Positions 38,286 to 46,740 of a DNA stretch of 64,000 nt are shown in pieces. The number at the start of each line of letters is the position of its first letter. The stretch's first letter is position 1. Origin of the DNA: Methylobacterium longum (GTDB lineage Bacteria; Pseudomonadota; Alphaproteobacteria; Rhizobiales; Beijerinckiaceae). The stretch spans positions 1 to 64,000 of the forward strand of contig NZ_BPQS01000005.1 in the NCBI RefSeq assembly GCF_022179385.1, read 5' to 3'. The position numbers and the translations under genes are program-made. The notes beneath the pieces were generated by a model, which was given only the letters and a program-made list of their open reading frames with translations, ran no database searches and was not told the origin of the DNA.

Positions 38286-39248
38286 ATGGCGGTGACGCGC
38301 ACCTACCTCGACTTCGAGAAGCCGGTGGCCGAGTTGGAGGCGAAGCTCGAGGAGCTGCGCGCCGTGAGCGCGCGCGACGGCGCGGTCTCCATCGCCGAGG
38401 AGGTCGGCCGGCTGGAGGCCAAGGCCGGCCAGGCGCTCGCCGAGATCTACGCCACCCTCACCCCCTGGCAGAAGACGCAGGTGGCCCGCCACCCGCAGCG
38501 GCCGCACTTCGTCGATTATTGCGGCGGGCTCATCACCGAGTTCACCCCGCTCGCCGGCGACCGCAGCTTCGGCGAGGACGCCGCCATCCTGGGCGGGTTC
38601 GGCCGCTTCCGCGGACGCCCGGTCCTGGTGCTCGGCCAGGAGAAGGGCGCCACCACCGAGGCGCGGCTGAGGCACAATTTCGGGATGGCCCGGCCCGAGG
38701 GCTACCGCAAGGCGGTGCGCCTCATGGAGACCGCCGACCGGTTCGGCTTAGCCGTCCTCGCCTTCGTGGACACGGCCGGCGCCTATCCGGGCATCGAGGC
38801 GGAGGAGCGCGGACAGGCCGAGGCCATCGCCCGCTCGACGGAGGCGTGCCTCGCGCTGGGCGTGCCCAACGTCGCCGTGGTGATCGGGGAGGGCGGCTCG
38901 GGCGGCGCGATCGCGTTGGCCACCGCCAACCGGGTCCTGATGCTGGAGCACGCGATCTACGGGGTGATCTCGCCGGAGGGCGCCGCCTCGATCCTGTGGC
39001 GCGACCAGGGCCGCGCCGCCGACGCCGCCACCGCCATGAAGATCACCGCCCAGGACCTCCTGCGGCTGGGCGTCATCGACGGGATCATCCCGGAGGCGAC
39101 CGGCGGGGCCCACCGGGACCGCGAGGCGGCGATCCGGGCCGCCGGGCAGGCCATCGCCGAGGCGCTCGCCCCGTTCGACGGCCTCAGCCCGGCCGAGATC
39201 CGCGACCGGCGCGCGGAGAAGTTCCTCGCCATCGGCCGGACCCTGTGA
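38286..39248 (+). CDS. accA: acetyl-CoA carboxylase carboxyltransferase alpha subunit
   Basis: 320 residues from ATG 38286. It starts YLDFEKPVAELEAKLEEL. Core segments (RPHFVDYCGGLITEFTPLAGDR, FVDTAGAYPGIEAEERGQAEAIA, GEGGSGGAIALA, ISPEGAASILWRD) are canonical. With AccD it transfers the carboxyl group from biotin to acetyl-CoA. The stop overlaps the GTG start of the next gene. Confidence 0.97.
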   Translation: MAVTRTYLDFEKPVAELEAKLEELRAVSARDGAVSIAEEVGRLEAKAGQALAEIYATLTPWQKTQVARHPQRPHFVDYCGGLITEFTPLAGDRSFGEDAAILGGFGRFRGRPVLVLGQEKGATTEARLRHNFGMARPEGYRKAVRLMETADRFGLAVLAFVDTAGAYPGIEAEERGQAEAIARSTEACLALGVPNVAVVIGEGGSGGAIALATANRVLMLEHAIYGVISPEGAASILWRDQGRAADAATAMKITAQDLLRLGVIDGIIPEATGGAHRDREAAIRAAGQAIAEALAPFDGLSPAEIRDRRAEKFLAIGRTL

Positions 39249-39976
39249 CCCCAGCCGGCGCGACGGGGAGCCTGTTCAACGCCCTCGGCCGGCTGCTCGG
39301 CCGGCGCGACGCCCGGGAGCCCGGCCGGACCAACCACGTCTCGCTGGGCTGCAACTGCCAGATGGCGCACGTGCTCAAGACCCTGGACCTGCGCCGCTGG
39401 TCGGGTCCGCTGGACTGGATCTTCTCCATGCCGGGCATGGCCCGGGACTGCCTCGCCGACGACTTCTCCGCGCTCCTCGACCGCGATCAGCTGGAGAGCA
39501 TCCCGGAGGCGGAGCGGCGCGGCCCCGACATCTGGCGCGGGCGCCACCGCCTCTACCGGGAGCGTCACGGCCTCGAATGCGTGTTCAACCACCACGACCC
39601 GGCCGCGAACGCGGGGGACTACGCCTTCCTGGCCGAGGGCGTGCGCCGGATCCGCACGGCGCTGGACACGCCCGGTACCGACAACCGCCTGTGGATGATG
39701 ACCCATCTGCACACGCCCCGGGACGTGGTGGAGGCGATCGACGCCCTGCTGGCGCAGCGGGCCAGCCGCAACCACCTGACCTTCCTGCAGCTCGAGACCG
39801 GGCATCCCCGCATGGCGGTGACGGAGGCCGTGGACCTGCGGCCGTCGCTCCGCTGGCTCACCGTGCAGACCCCCTCGGAGCCGGTGGGCCTCCGGCTGGC
39901 CGACCCGGCGGACGACGCCGCGCTGGTGGAGATCATCCGCGGCGAGGCGGCGCGGCGGCCCGCCCTGTTCGGCTGA
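39245..39976 (+). CDS. DUF1796 putative papain-like cysteine peptidase
   Basis: 243 residues from GTG 39245, overlapping accA by four bases. The motif VSLGCNCQMAHVLKTLDLRRWSGPLDWIFS near residue 33 fits the DUF1796 signature: a cysteine after LG-x-N/C, then SxPLDWI. Catalytic histidine candidates lie in VFNHHDP and MMTHLHTP. No signal peptide or membrane segment is seen. DUF1796 proteins are predicted papain-fold peptidases, with a substrate still unknown. Coupling to accA is unexpected. Confidence 0.75.
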   Translation: MTPAGATGSLFNALGRLLGRRDAREPGRTNHVSLGCNCQMAHVLKTLDLRRWSGPLDWIFSMPGMARDCLADDFSALLDRDQLESIPEAERRGPDIWRGRHRLYRERHGLECVFNHHDPAANAGDYAFLAEGVRRIRTALDTPGTDNRLWMMTHLHTPRDVVEAIDALLAQRASRNHLTFLQLETGHPRMAVTEAVDLRPSLRWLTVQTPSEPVGLRLADPADDAALVEIIRGEAARRPALFG

Positions 39977-40084
39977 GCGCGGCGCCGGGCGCAGCCCGCG
40001 GGAAATACAGATCAACGCGCTAGGCGCCAGGGATTCGGCGCGGCCACGGCCGCGGTTTCGGGCTTTTTCCGGACCGATCCCGGT

Positions 40085-40102
40085 GAAAAGCGTGAGCTTT
40101 TC
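40085..40102. other. small hairpin in the DUF1796 to L,D-transpeptidase gap
   Basis: GAAAAGC (40085-40091) and GCTTTTC (40096-40102) pair around a four-base loop in a 268-base gap with no gene. It could be a weak terminator after the accA operon. I see no clear promoter for the downstream gene. Confidence 0.3.
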
Positions 40103-40244
40103 CCCCGCGAGAGCGGTGCAGTGTTGCGCCGGCGTCCTTGCGGTAAGGAAGGCGCAAGCTTAACGAGCCTATTGGGTTGGGGAGTGGCGCCCGACGTCGG
40201 CCGAACAAGGCCCGCGGGCGCGCGTAGGACGATTGAGGTTCCCC

Positions 40245-41777
40245 ATGACGGCGCGTCTCGCGACTGCGCGGATGTTGGCGGCCGCTTCCCTGCTGGCCCT
40301 GTCGCTCGCCGCCTGCCAGGACGGATCCGGCATCAACGGCCCGAGCGCGCGCAGCCTCGCGCCGATCGCCCCCCAGACGGTCGCGCTGATGCAGTCCAAG
40401 GGGATGCAGCCCTCCGACCCGATCCTGATCCGCACCTACAAGAAGGAGGCGGAGATGGAGGTCTGGAAGCGGGGCGGCGACGGCCGCTACGCCCTGCTGA
40501 AGACCTACCCGATCTGCCGCTGGTCCGGCCAGCTCGGCCCCAAGACCCGCGAGGGCGACCGGCAGGCGCCGGAGGGGTTCTACACGATCACCCCGGGCCT
40601 GATGAACCCGAATTCCTCGTACTATCTGTCGTTCGATACCGGCTTCCCGAACGCCGTCGACCGCGCCAACGGGCGCAGCGGCAGGTACCTGATGGTCCAC
40701 GGCACCTGCTCGTCGGCGGGCTGCTTCGCCATGACGGACGCCACGATCGCGGAGATCTACGCGGTGGCCCGTGACGCCTTCATCGGCGGGCAGCGCAGCT
40801 TCCAGTTCCAGTCCTACCCGTTCCGGATGACGGCCGAGAACATGGCCAAGTTCCGCAACGACCCGAACATCGGGTTCTGGCGCAACCTCAAGGAGGGATC
40901 GGATTATTTCGAGGCCCTGCGCGAGGAGCCGAAGGTCGGCCAGTGCGGCACCAAGTACGTGTTCGGCGGCGGCGACGCGGCGGCCGGCGCCTGCAAGCCG
41001 AAGGTCGATCCCCTTGTGGCGCAGAAGAGCGAGCGCGACGAGCACGCGGTCGCCGAATTCGTCGCCAAGGGCACGCCGGCGGTGCGGGTTGTCTACCAGG
41101 ACGGCGGCCAGAACCCGGTCTTCCGCCCGCAGAACCCGGGCGCCTTCGCGAGCCTGGGCGGTACCGAGACGGTCCTCCCCTACGACGCGAAGGAATACGG
41201 CCGGCACAACCTCGGCGACGTGAGCCGCCCCGAGACCCTGGCGGCCGGCCCGCAGGAGATCGAGGTCAGCCCGAAGGGCCAGCCCACGATGATGGCGGCC
41301 GCCGAGCCGGCGGGCACCGCCAAGGCCGCCAAGGCGGACGTCAGGGGGCGGGGACCGGCCAGGCCGGGCGTCGCGCCCCCGGCCACCACCCTGATGGCCA
41401 ACCGCGTCGAGCCCGGCGCCCAGATCGACACCACCGCGGCGCTCCCCGAGAAGCCCGCCCGGATCGCGGTGGCGGACGCGGACGGGGATCCGAGCAGCTA
41501 CTCGAAGCTGTTCGGCAAGATGTTCGCGAAGGACACTCCGCCCTCCGCGCCGCCCCCCACGCCGACGCCTGCGGTCGACGCCGTCGTGGTGCCGGAGCCG
41601 GTGCAGGTCGCCCATGCCGCCGGGCCGGCATCGCCGAAGCCGGCGGCCAGGGCGCACGCCCCCGCCCACCCGGTGAAGACCGCCAAGGTCGAGCCCAAGG
41701 GAGAGGCCAAGCCCGAGGCCAAGGGTGGCGCGAAGCCGGTCCTGCGGAAGGCCGAGGCCGAGAAGGCCAAGCCCTGA
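40245..41777 (+). CDS. L,D-transpeptidase (YkuD/YafK type) lipoprotein
   Basis: 510 residues from ATG 40245; an in-frame TTG at 40233 is less likely. The signal peptide ends in the lipobox LAAC, so it should be a lipoprotein. The catalytic motif MVHGTCSSAGCFAMTD matches the HGxxxxxGCxAM signature of YafK-type enzymes (residues about 153-165). The last 190 residues are Ala/Pro/Lys-rich and probably disordered, with Lys-Pro-Glu-Ala runs that may reach across the periplasm. It is predicted to cross-link or modify peptidoglycan. Confidence 0.85.
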   Translation: MTARLATARMLAAASLLALSLAACQDGSGINGPSARSLAPIAPQTVALMQSKGMQPSDPILIRTYKKEAEMEVWKRGGDGRYALLKTYPICRWSGQLGPKTREGDRQAPEGFYTITPGLMNPNSSYYLSFDTGFPNAVDRANGRSGRYLMVHGTCSSAGCFAMTDATIAEIYAVARDAFIGGQRSFQFQSYPFRMTAENMAKFRNDPNIGFWRNLKEGSDYFEALREEPKVGQCGTKYVFGGGDAAAGACKPKVDPLVAQKSERDEHAVAEFVAKGTPAVRVVYQDGGQNPVFRPQNPGAFASLGGTETVLPYDAKEYGRHNLGDVSRPETLAAGPQEIEVSPKGQPTMMAAAEPAGTAKAAKADVRGRGPARPGVAPPATTLMANRVEPGAQIDTTAALPEKPARIAVADADGDPSSYSKLFGKMFAKDTPPSAPPPTPTPAVDAVVVPEPVQVAHAAGPASPKPAARAHAPAHPVKTAKVEPKGEAKPEAKGGAKPVLRKAEAEKAKP

Positions 41778-41957
41778 CGGGAGGTCCCGGGCGCCCCCCG
41801 CTCCCGCCCGTCGAAAGCCCAGGCCGGCGAACCCGCGGCGGGGTCGTGGAGATCGAGCGCCCGGCTGGGGCGCGCCGGAACGGGACGGACGAGCCGCCGG
41901 CCACATCGAGTCGAGGCGCCGCGCACCTCGGATGATCCGCACGGCCGCGTCAGGCGA

Positions 41958-42446
41958 TCATCTCACGCCCGTCGCAGCGCCCCCCGGCGTGCAGGCGTCG
42001 CGCATCCGCCCGTGCAGGGCATCCAGGCCGGCGAGATCGACATCTTCGGTGATGGCCTCGTGCCACCGGTCGAGGATCCGGATCCTGAACCGTTGGCCGC
42101 TCAGGATTTCATTGAAGACATCGCCTTCGAAATAGATCTCGCCGGCATTCTGCATGTCGGCGGGCGGAATGGCGGGCGTCGATGCGGGTTTGTCGTCGAT
42201 CCGGTATTGATAATTGAAGACTGAATTCTTCGGCAGGCCCGTGACCGTGAGGCGCTTCCCGCCGACCTGGATGCGCGATTGCGTCTTCGGGATCAACATG
42301 CAGGCCGAATCCGGCGCGGCCCCGTCGCCCGATCTGCGCAGATCCCAATTGCCCGCGCCGGGACCGGTCGGCCCGGCGACCTGAGCGGCGGCGAGGTCGG
42401 CGGCCAGGCAGGCCAGGGCGGCGAGTGCCAACACTCTCATCGACAT
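41958..42446 (-). CDS. secreted hypothetical protein, 162 aa
   Basis: Signal peptide MSMRVLALAALACLAADLAAAQ. The mature part is beta-rich, with two cysteines (DSACMLI and RDACTPG) that could pair. Segments such as RIQVGGKRLTVTGLPKNSVFNYQYRIDDKPAS and GEIYFEGDVFNEILSGQRFRIRIL suggest a small periplasmic beta-sandwich domain. No family recognised. It lies about 165 bases downstream of the dehydratase gene on the same strand. Confidence 0.65.
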   Translation of the reverse strand: MSMRVLALAALACLAADLAAAQVAGPTGPGAGNWDLRRSGDGAAPDSACMLIPKTQSRIQVGGKRLTVTGLPKNSVFNYQYRIDDKPASTPAIPPADMQNAGEIYFEGDVFNEILSGQRFRIRILDRWHEAITEDVDLAGLDALHGRMRDACTPGGAATGVR

Positions 42447-42612
42447 CCTGCTTCACGCTCTCGAACGCGGTCACGGAGCGGCGATCCCGGCGATCCCGGT
42501 GCCGTGCCGGTCACCCTGGACGCCATCGCGGCCCGGCCCGCGTCGCCACCATACCGGGAGGGGCCTGGAAGTCTGCCGCGCCGGTTCCGGACAGCGGACC
42601 GGGGCGTGCTCC

Positions 42613-43743
42613 TCAGCCCAGGCTGCCGAACCCCGCCGTCGCGCGCGTCCAGGCGAGCGCCTGGTCGCTCAGGGAGAGGCCGAGGCCCGGTCGGGTCGGC
42701 ACCATCATGCGGCCGTCCTCCAGCTCCAGGCGCTCGTTGAACAGCGGCTCCAGCCACTCGAAATGCTCGACCCAGGGCTCCCGCTGCAGGGCGGCGGCGA
42801 GGTGGATGTGCAGTTCCATCGAGAAGTGGGGCGCGATCGTCAGTCCGGCGAACTCGGCCAGGGTCGCCACCTTGAGGAAGGGCGTGATGCCGCCGACCCG
42901 CGGCGCATCGGGCATCAGGACGTCGGCGCCGCCCTGGCGGATGAGGTCCCAGTGCTCGCCGACGCTCGTCAGCATCTCGCCGGTGGCGATCGGCGTGTCG
43001 AGGGCGGCGGCCAGCGCCGCGTGGCCGGCGGCGTCCATGCAGTCGAGGGGTTCCTCGATCCAGATCAGGTTGAACGCCTCGAAGATCCGGCCCATCCGCA
43101 GGGCGGTCGGCCGGTCCCATTGCTGGTTGGCGTCGACCATCAGCGGGAAGGCGTCGCCGAGATGCGCGCGCACGCGGGACACCCGGGCGATGTCCTGAGC
43201 CCAGTCCGGCTGGCCGACCTTCAGCTTGATGCCGCCGATGCCATGCGCCCGGGACCGGTCGGTATTGACCAGCAGCTCCTCGAGCGGCGTGTGAAGGAAC
43301 CCGCCGGACGTGTTGTAGCAGCGCACGGACTCGCGCTGCGCCCCGAGGAGCTTGGCGAGCGGGAGGCCGGCCCGCCGCGCCTTGAGGTCCCACAGGGCCA
43401 CGTCGAAGGCGCCGATCGCCTGCACGGCGAGGCCGCTCCGGCCGGCCGAGGCGCCGGCCCAGGCGAGCGTGTCCCAGGCCCTGGCGATGTCGCTCGGATC
43501 CGCCCCGAGGAGCGCGGGCGCGATCTCGCCGGCATGGGCGAACTGCCCCGGCCCGCCGGCGCGCTTCGCGTAGCTGATTCCCAGGCCGCGGTGGCCCGCG
43601 CCGGTCTCGATCTCGCAGAACAGGATCGCGATCTCGGTCATCGGCCTCTGGCGGCCGGTGAGCACCTTGGCGTCGCTGATCGGCGTCTGCAGCGGCAGGG
43701 CGACGGAGCGCAGGCGGATGCCCGTGACGATGTCCTGAGCCAT
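42613..43743 (-). CDS. enolase-superfamily dehydratase (mandelate racemase type; possibly L-talarate/galactarate dehydratase)
   Basis: 376 residues. Catalytic lysines are in GGIKLKVGQP, and metal ligands in VDANQQW, WIEEPLD and IATGEMLTSV. The late motifs PDAPRVGGITP and IAPHFSMELHIHL carry the second general base histidine. This arrangement fits sugar-acid dehydratases of the mandelate racemase group. The exact substrate cannot be set from sequence alone. No transporter or sugar-acid regulator lies nearby. Confidence 0.8.
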   Translation of the reverse strand: MAQDIVTGIRLRSVALPLQTPISDAKVLTGRQRPMTEIAILFCEIETGAGHRGLGISYAKRAGGPGQFAHAGEIAPALLGADPSDIARAWDTLAWAGASAGRSGLAVQAIGAFDVALWDLKARRAGLPLAKLLGAQRESVRCYNTSGGFLHTPLEELLVNTDRSRAHGIGGIKLKVGQPDWAQDIARVSRVRAHLGDAFPLMVDANQQWDRPTALRMGRIFEAFNLIWIEEPLDCMDAAGHAALAAALDTPIATGEMLTSVGEHWDLIRQGGADVLMPDAPRVGGITPFLKVATLAEFAGLTIAPHFSMELHIHLAAALQREPWVEHFEWLEPLFNERLELEDGRMMVPTRPGLGLSLSDQALAWTRATAGFGSLG

Positions 43744-43871
43744 GCTGTCCTCCCCCGGGCCCGCCGGCCGCGGCAGGGCCGGCCGTCCCGGTGGCGGCGT
43801 TCAACCCGCCTGTCCAACTTGAAGGATGCATCGATCGATGCGCCCCGGCATCGCCCGGCGGCGGCGGGCGC

Positions 43872-44045
43872 TCAGACGAGGGGGCGGTCGCGGTTCATCA
43901 GCCACAGGGCGTGGACGGTGCCGGGCAGCCAGCCCAGGATCCACAACACGATGTTGAGGAGGAATTGCAGGCCGAAACCCGTGGTGACGAGGACCGCGAT
44001 CGGCGGGAAGAAGATCGCGAGCAGGATGCGGACGAGGCTGGACAC
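43872..44045 (-). CDS. YqaE/Pmp3 family membrane protein
   Basis: 57 residues from GTG 44045. Two helices with the family signature: LLAIFFPPIAVLVTTGFG followed by FLLNIVLWILGWLPGTVHALWLM. Pmp3-type proteolipids are induced by stress and affect membrane potential in other organisms. Upstream in-frame residues lack family similarity, so the GTG is preferred. Confidence 0.85.
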   Translation of the reverse strand: MSSLVRILLAIFFPPIAVLVTTGFGLQFLLNIVLWILGWLPGTVHALWLMNRDRPLV

Positions 44046-44244
44046 GCGGGACTCCGGGCTGTGGTCCTGAGGGATCCACGCCCAACAAGGCGCGGCCATG
44101 TCCGTTCCCGCCGCTCCGCGATGAACCGGATTTCGGGCCGGCACTCAGGACCGGAGCTTCGGGCGAGAATTTGGGGCGAGAACTCCTTGTACCTCGTCCC
44201 GGGGCGCCGCGGCGGCGTTCCGGGACGAGGGGGCGCCCGCCGCC

Positions 44245-45846
44245 TCAGTTCTTACCGGTCGGCGGCGTGGTCGCGGAGGGCACGTTCACCGCCTGCTTCT
44301 CGGGATTCTTCACTTGGCTGTAGGCGACGTTGGCGAAGGTGCCGATCACGGCCGGCCAGCTCGGCTTGCCGTATTGCGGGTCGTCGCGGCCGACCTTGCA
44401 GAAGGCCGTGGTCAGGGCGTTGACCACGTCGTCGTCCGTGGCGCCCGTCGAGGCCCCCTTGATCTGCGGCACCAGCCGGACCAGCGTCGGCACGAAGTCC
44501 TGCTGCTTCAGACCTTTGAGCATCTCCTGCACGCCGATCTTGTCGAAGGCCGCCTTGAGCTTGTCCTGCTCGATCTCCGCGCAGGGGGCGGTGCCGGCCA
44601 GCATGGTCTGGGTCGCGGCGCGCGCCTCCGACGCCTTCTCGCCCGTCACCACCGGCGCCTTGTTGCCCCAGGAGTTGCGGATGTAGTCGGTGACGTTCTT
44701 CACCTCGACGTCGGTCATCTGCTGGCCGATCGCCACCATCGGGGCGAGGCCGCTCTGGGCGGCCAGCCCGCCGTAGATCACCCGCAGCACCGTCTCGGGC
44801 CCCTCGGACTGGACGGAGGTGTTCCCGGCCAGCGCGGGCACCGCGCCCTCGATGCCCTTGCCGTCGGGCTGGTGGCAGGAGGAGCAGTAGGTCAGGTAGG
44901 TCGAGGCGCCCGGGGCGTCGGGCGTGTCGAAGGCCGCGAGATCCTTGGGCTTGTAGGTCTGCTTGGCCGGCACGGTGCGGAGATACGCCACCATGGCCTT
45001 CAGGTCCTCCTCCTTCACCTTGGAGAGGGATTCCATGATGGTCTGGCGCATCGGGCCGGCGGCGACGCCCGGCCGGTCGCCCGGGGCGGTGCCGGTCTTG
45101 AGGTAGGTCACCACCTGCTCGTCGGTCCAGGCGCCGATGCCCTGGTGGCCGTCCGGGGTGATGTTGGGGGCGTACCAGCCGTCGATCACGCCGCCGCCGA
45201 AGCGGCCCGCGAAGCTCGAATTGCCGACCAGCTTGTTCTCGTTGTGGCACATGGCGCAGTGGCCGAGCCCCTCCACGAGGTAGCCGCCGCGGTTCACCTC
45301 GGCGCTGGCGTTCGGGTCGGGCTTGAAGCGCGCCTCGGTGAAGAACGCGGTCCGCCACGTCACCAGGGCGGTGCGGACGTTGAACGGGAACGGGATCTGG
45401 CTCTCCTGGCGCTTCTCGCTCACCGCCGGGATCGACTGCAGGTAGGCCCAGATCGCCTTCGTGTCCTCGTCGCTGACCTTGGTGTACCAGCCGAACGGGA
45501 AGGCCGGATACAGGTAGCCGACATGCTTGCTGTAGCCGCCCCGGAAGGACTTCTCGAAGTCAGCATACGCGTAGTCGCCGAGCCCGGTCTCCTTGTCGGG
45601 GGTGAGGTTGGGGGTCATGATCACGCCGAAGGGCATGTTCAGCGCGTAGTTGCCGGCGAGGTACTTGCCGCCCGGCGCGGTGTGGCAGGCGGCGCAGTCG
45701 CCCATGGTCACGAGGTACTTGCCCCGCTCAACCGGATCGGTGCCGTCCTGCGCGTGGACCGGGCCGGCCAGGAGGAGGCCCGCCAGGAGCGGGGCCGAGG
45801 CCCAGCCGGATGCGGGGAGGTTCGTGCGTTGCCTCGGGCGCTGCAT
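44245..45846 (-). CDS. triheme cytochrome c (alcohol dehydrogenase cytochrome-subunit type)
   Basis: 533 residues from ATG 45846, which has GGGGAG eight bases upstream. A signal peptide (to about residue 33) precedes three haem sites: CAACH (51-55), CAMCH (197-201) and CSSCH (321-325). The repeats match the membrane-bound cytochrome subunit of quinoprotein dehydrogenases. About 115 residues after the third haem domain, with two more cysteines (APCAEI and AFCKVG), are unusual for that family. It starts 22 bases after the stop of the membrane gene in the bchG-tspO run, so it may be part of that operon. Confidence 0.8.
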   Translation of the reverse strand: MQRPRQRTNLPASGWASAPLLAGLLLAGPVHAQDGTDPVERGKYLVTMGDCAACHTAPGGKYLAGNYALNMPFGVIMTPNLTPDKETGLGDYAYADFEKSFRGGYSKHVGYLYPAFPFGWYTKVSDEDTKAIWAYLQSIPAVSEKRQESQIPFPFNVRTALVTWRTAFFTEARFKPDPNASAEVNRGGYLVEGLGHCAMCHNENKLVGNSSFAGRFGGGVIDGWYAPNITPDGHQGIGAWTDEQVVTYLKTGTAPGDRPGVAAGPMRQTIMESLSKVKEEDLKAMVAYLRTVPAKQTYKPKDLAAFDTPDAPGASTYLTYCSSCHQPDGKGIEGAVPALAGNTSVQSEGPETVLRVIYGGLAAQSGLAPMVAIGQQMTDVEVKNVTDYIRNSWGNKAPVVTGEKASEARAATQTMLAGTAPCAEIEQDKLKAAFDKIGVQEMLKGLKQQDFVPTLVRLVPQIKGASTGATDDDVVNALTTAFCKVGRDDPQYGKPSWPAVIGTFANVAYSQVKNPEKQAVNVPSATTPPTGKN

Positions 45847-45868
45847 GGCCACGTCTCCCCTGCGAAAA

Positions 45869-46240
45869 TTAAAGTCGTTTGAAAGTGGTGACGCGCGTGA
45901 ACGCGTCCGTTCCCGGCGTTGTTCCTGGTCCCGGCGCCCTGCGGCGATGCGCCATGGCGCTGCGGATCCGCAGGCCGAGATCGGCGAGGTGGGCGACGAG
46001 CCCGGCGAGCATCCAGGCGGCGACCGCGCTCCAGGGGGCGCCGACCAGGGCGGCGCGCAGGGCCAGCATCAGGGCGGCCCCGGAGGCGAGGTTGGCCAGC
46101 AAGGCCGGCCGGGACAGCCCGGCCAACGGGGCCGCGCGCCGGCACAGCCAGACCAGCAGCAGCGCCTCCAGGGCCACCAGCACCAGGATGGCGTCGACGA
46201 TCCGGCCGGACGCGAACCCGGCGGCGAGCGGGCCGTCCAT
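45869..46240 (-). CDS. membrane protein of unknown function in the photosynthesis cluster, 123 aa
   Basis: ATG 46240 overlaps the tspO stop by one base, so translation is probably coupled. There are three predicted helices, at about residues 14-32, 40-62 and 66-90. The basic C-terminal tail (RSAMAHRRRAPGPGTTPGTDAF) should face the cytoplasm. I do not recognise the family. Its place after tspO suggests a link with tetrapyrrole handling or with the following cytochrome. Confidence 0.75.
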   Translation of the reverse strand: MDGPLAAGFASGRIVDAILVLVALEALLLVWLCRRAAPLAGLSRPALLANLASGAALMLALRAALVGAPWSAVAAWMLAGLVAHLADLGLRIRSAMAHRRRAPGPGTTPGTDAFTRVTTFKRL

Positions 46241-46740
46241 CAGGCGGCCCGGAACGGTGGGTTGAGGCGCACGATCCGCAGGTTGAGGCAGGCGGCGACG
46301 CTGACCCAGGCGAGATAGGGCAGGTTCATCAGCCCGGCGGCGAGGCCGACCCGGCCGGTGACCAGGACCAGCACGGCGATGGACAGCCACAGGGCGACGA
46401 CCTCGGCCAGCGCCCAGTCGGGCCGGCGGAACCGGAAGAACAGCACGCTCCAGGCGATGTTGAGCACCCCGTTCACCGCGTAGGCGGCGAGCAGCACGCC
46501 CCGGGCGGCGGGGTCGGGATCGCCGTTCCAGGCCAGCACCCCGGCGGTGGTGGTGAGCAGGAAGATGACGGTCCAGACCGGCCCGAACGCCCAGTCCGGC
46601 GGCTTCCAGGCCGGGACCCGCAAGGCCCGGTACCAGGCATCCGTGTTGGTCGCGAGGCCGCCGGCAACGGCCACCACGAGGGCGGCCACCGCGGCCACCG
46701 CGGCCGGTCCCCAGCCGGCCTCCGCGGCGAAGGGATTCAC
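46240..46740 (-). CDS. tspO: TspO/MBR family tryptophan-rich sensory protein
   Basis: 166 residues from GTG 46740, overlapping bchP by four bases. Five helices and the family motif PAWKPPDWAFGPVWTVIFLL are visible, followed by NIAWSVLFFRFRRPDWAL and LPYLAWVSVAACLNLRIVRLN. TspO binds porphyrins. In Rhodobacter it represses photosynthesis genes under oxygen. Lying between bchP and an unknown membrane gene, it is likely cotranscribed with bchlorophyll synthesis genes. Confidence 0.93.
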   Translation of the reverse strand: MNPFAAEAGWGPAAVAAVAALVVAVAGGLATNTDAWYRALRVPAWKPPDWAFGPVWTVIFLLTTTAGVLAWNGDPDPAARGVLLAAYAVNGVLNIAWSVLFFRFRRPDWALAEVVALWLSIAVLVLVTGRVGLAAGLMNLPYLAWVSVAACLNLRIVRLNPPFRAA

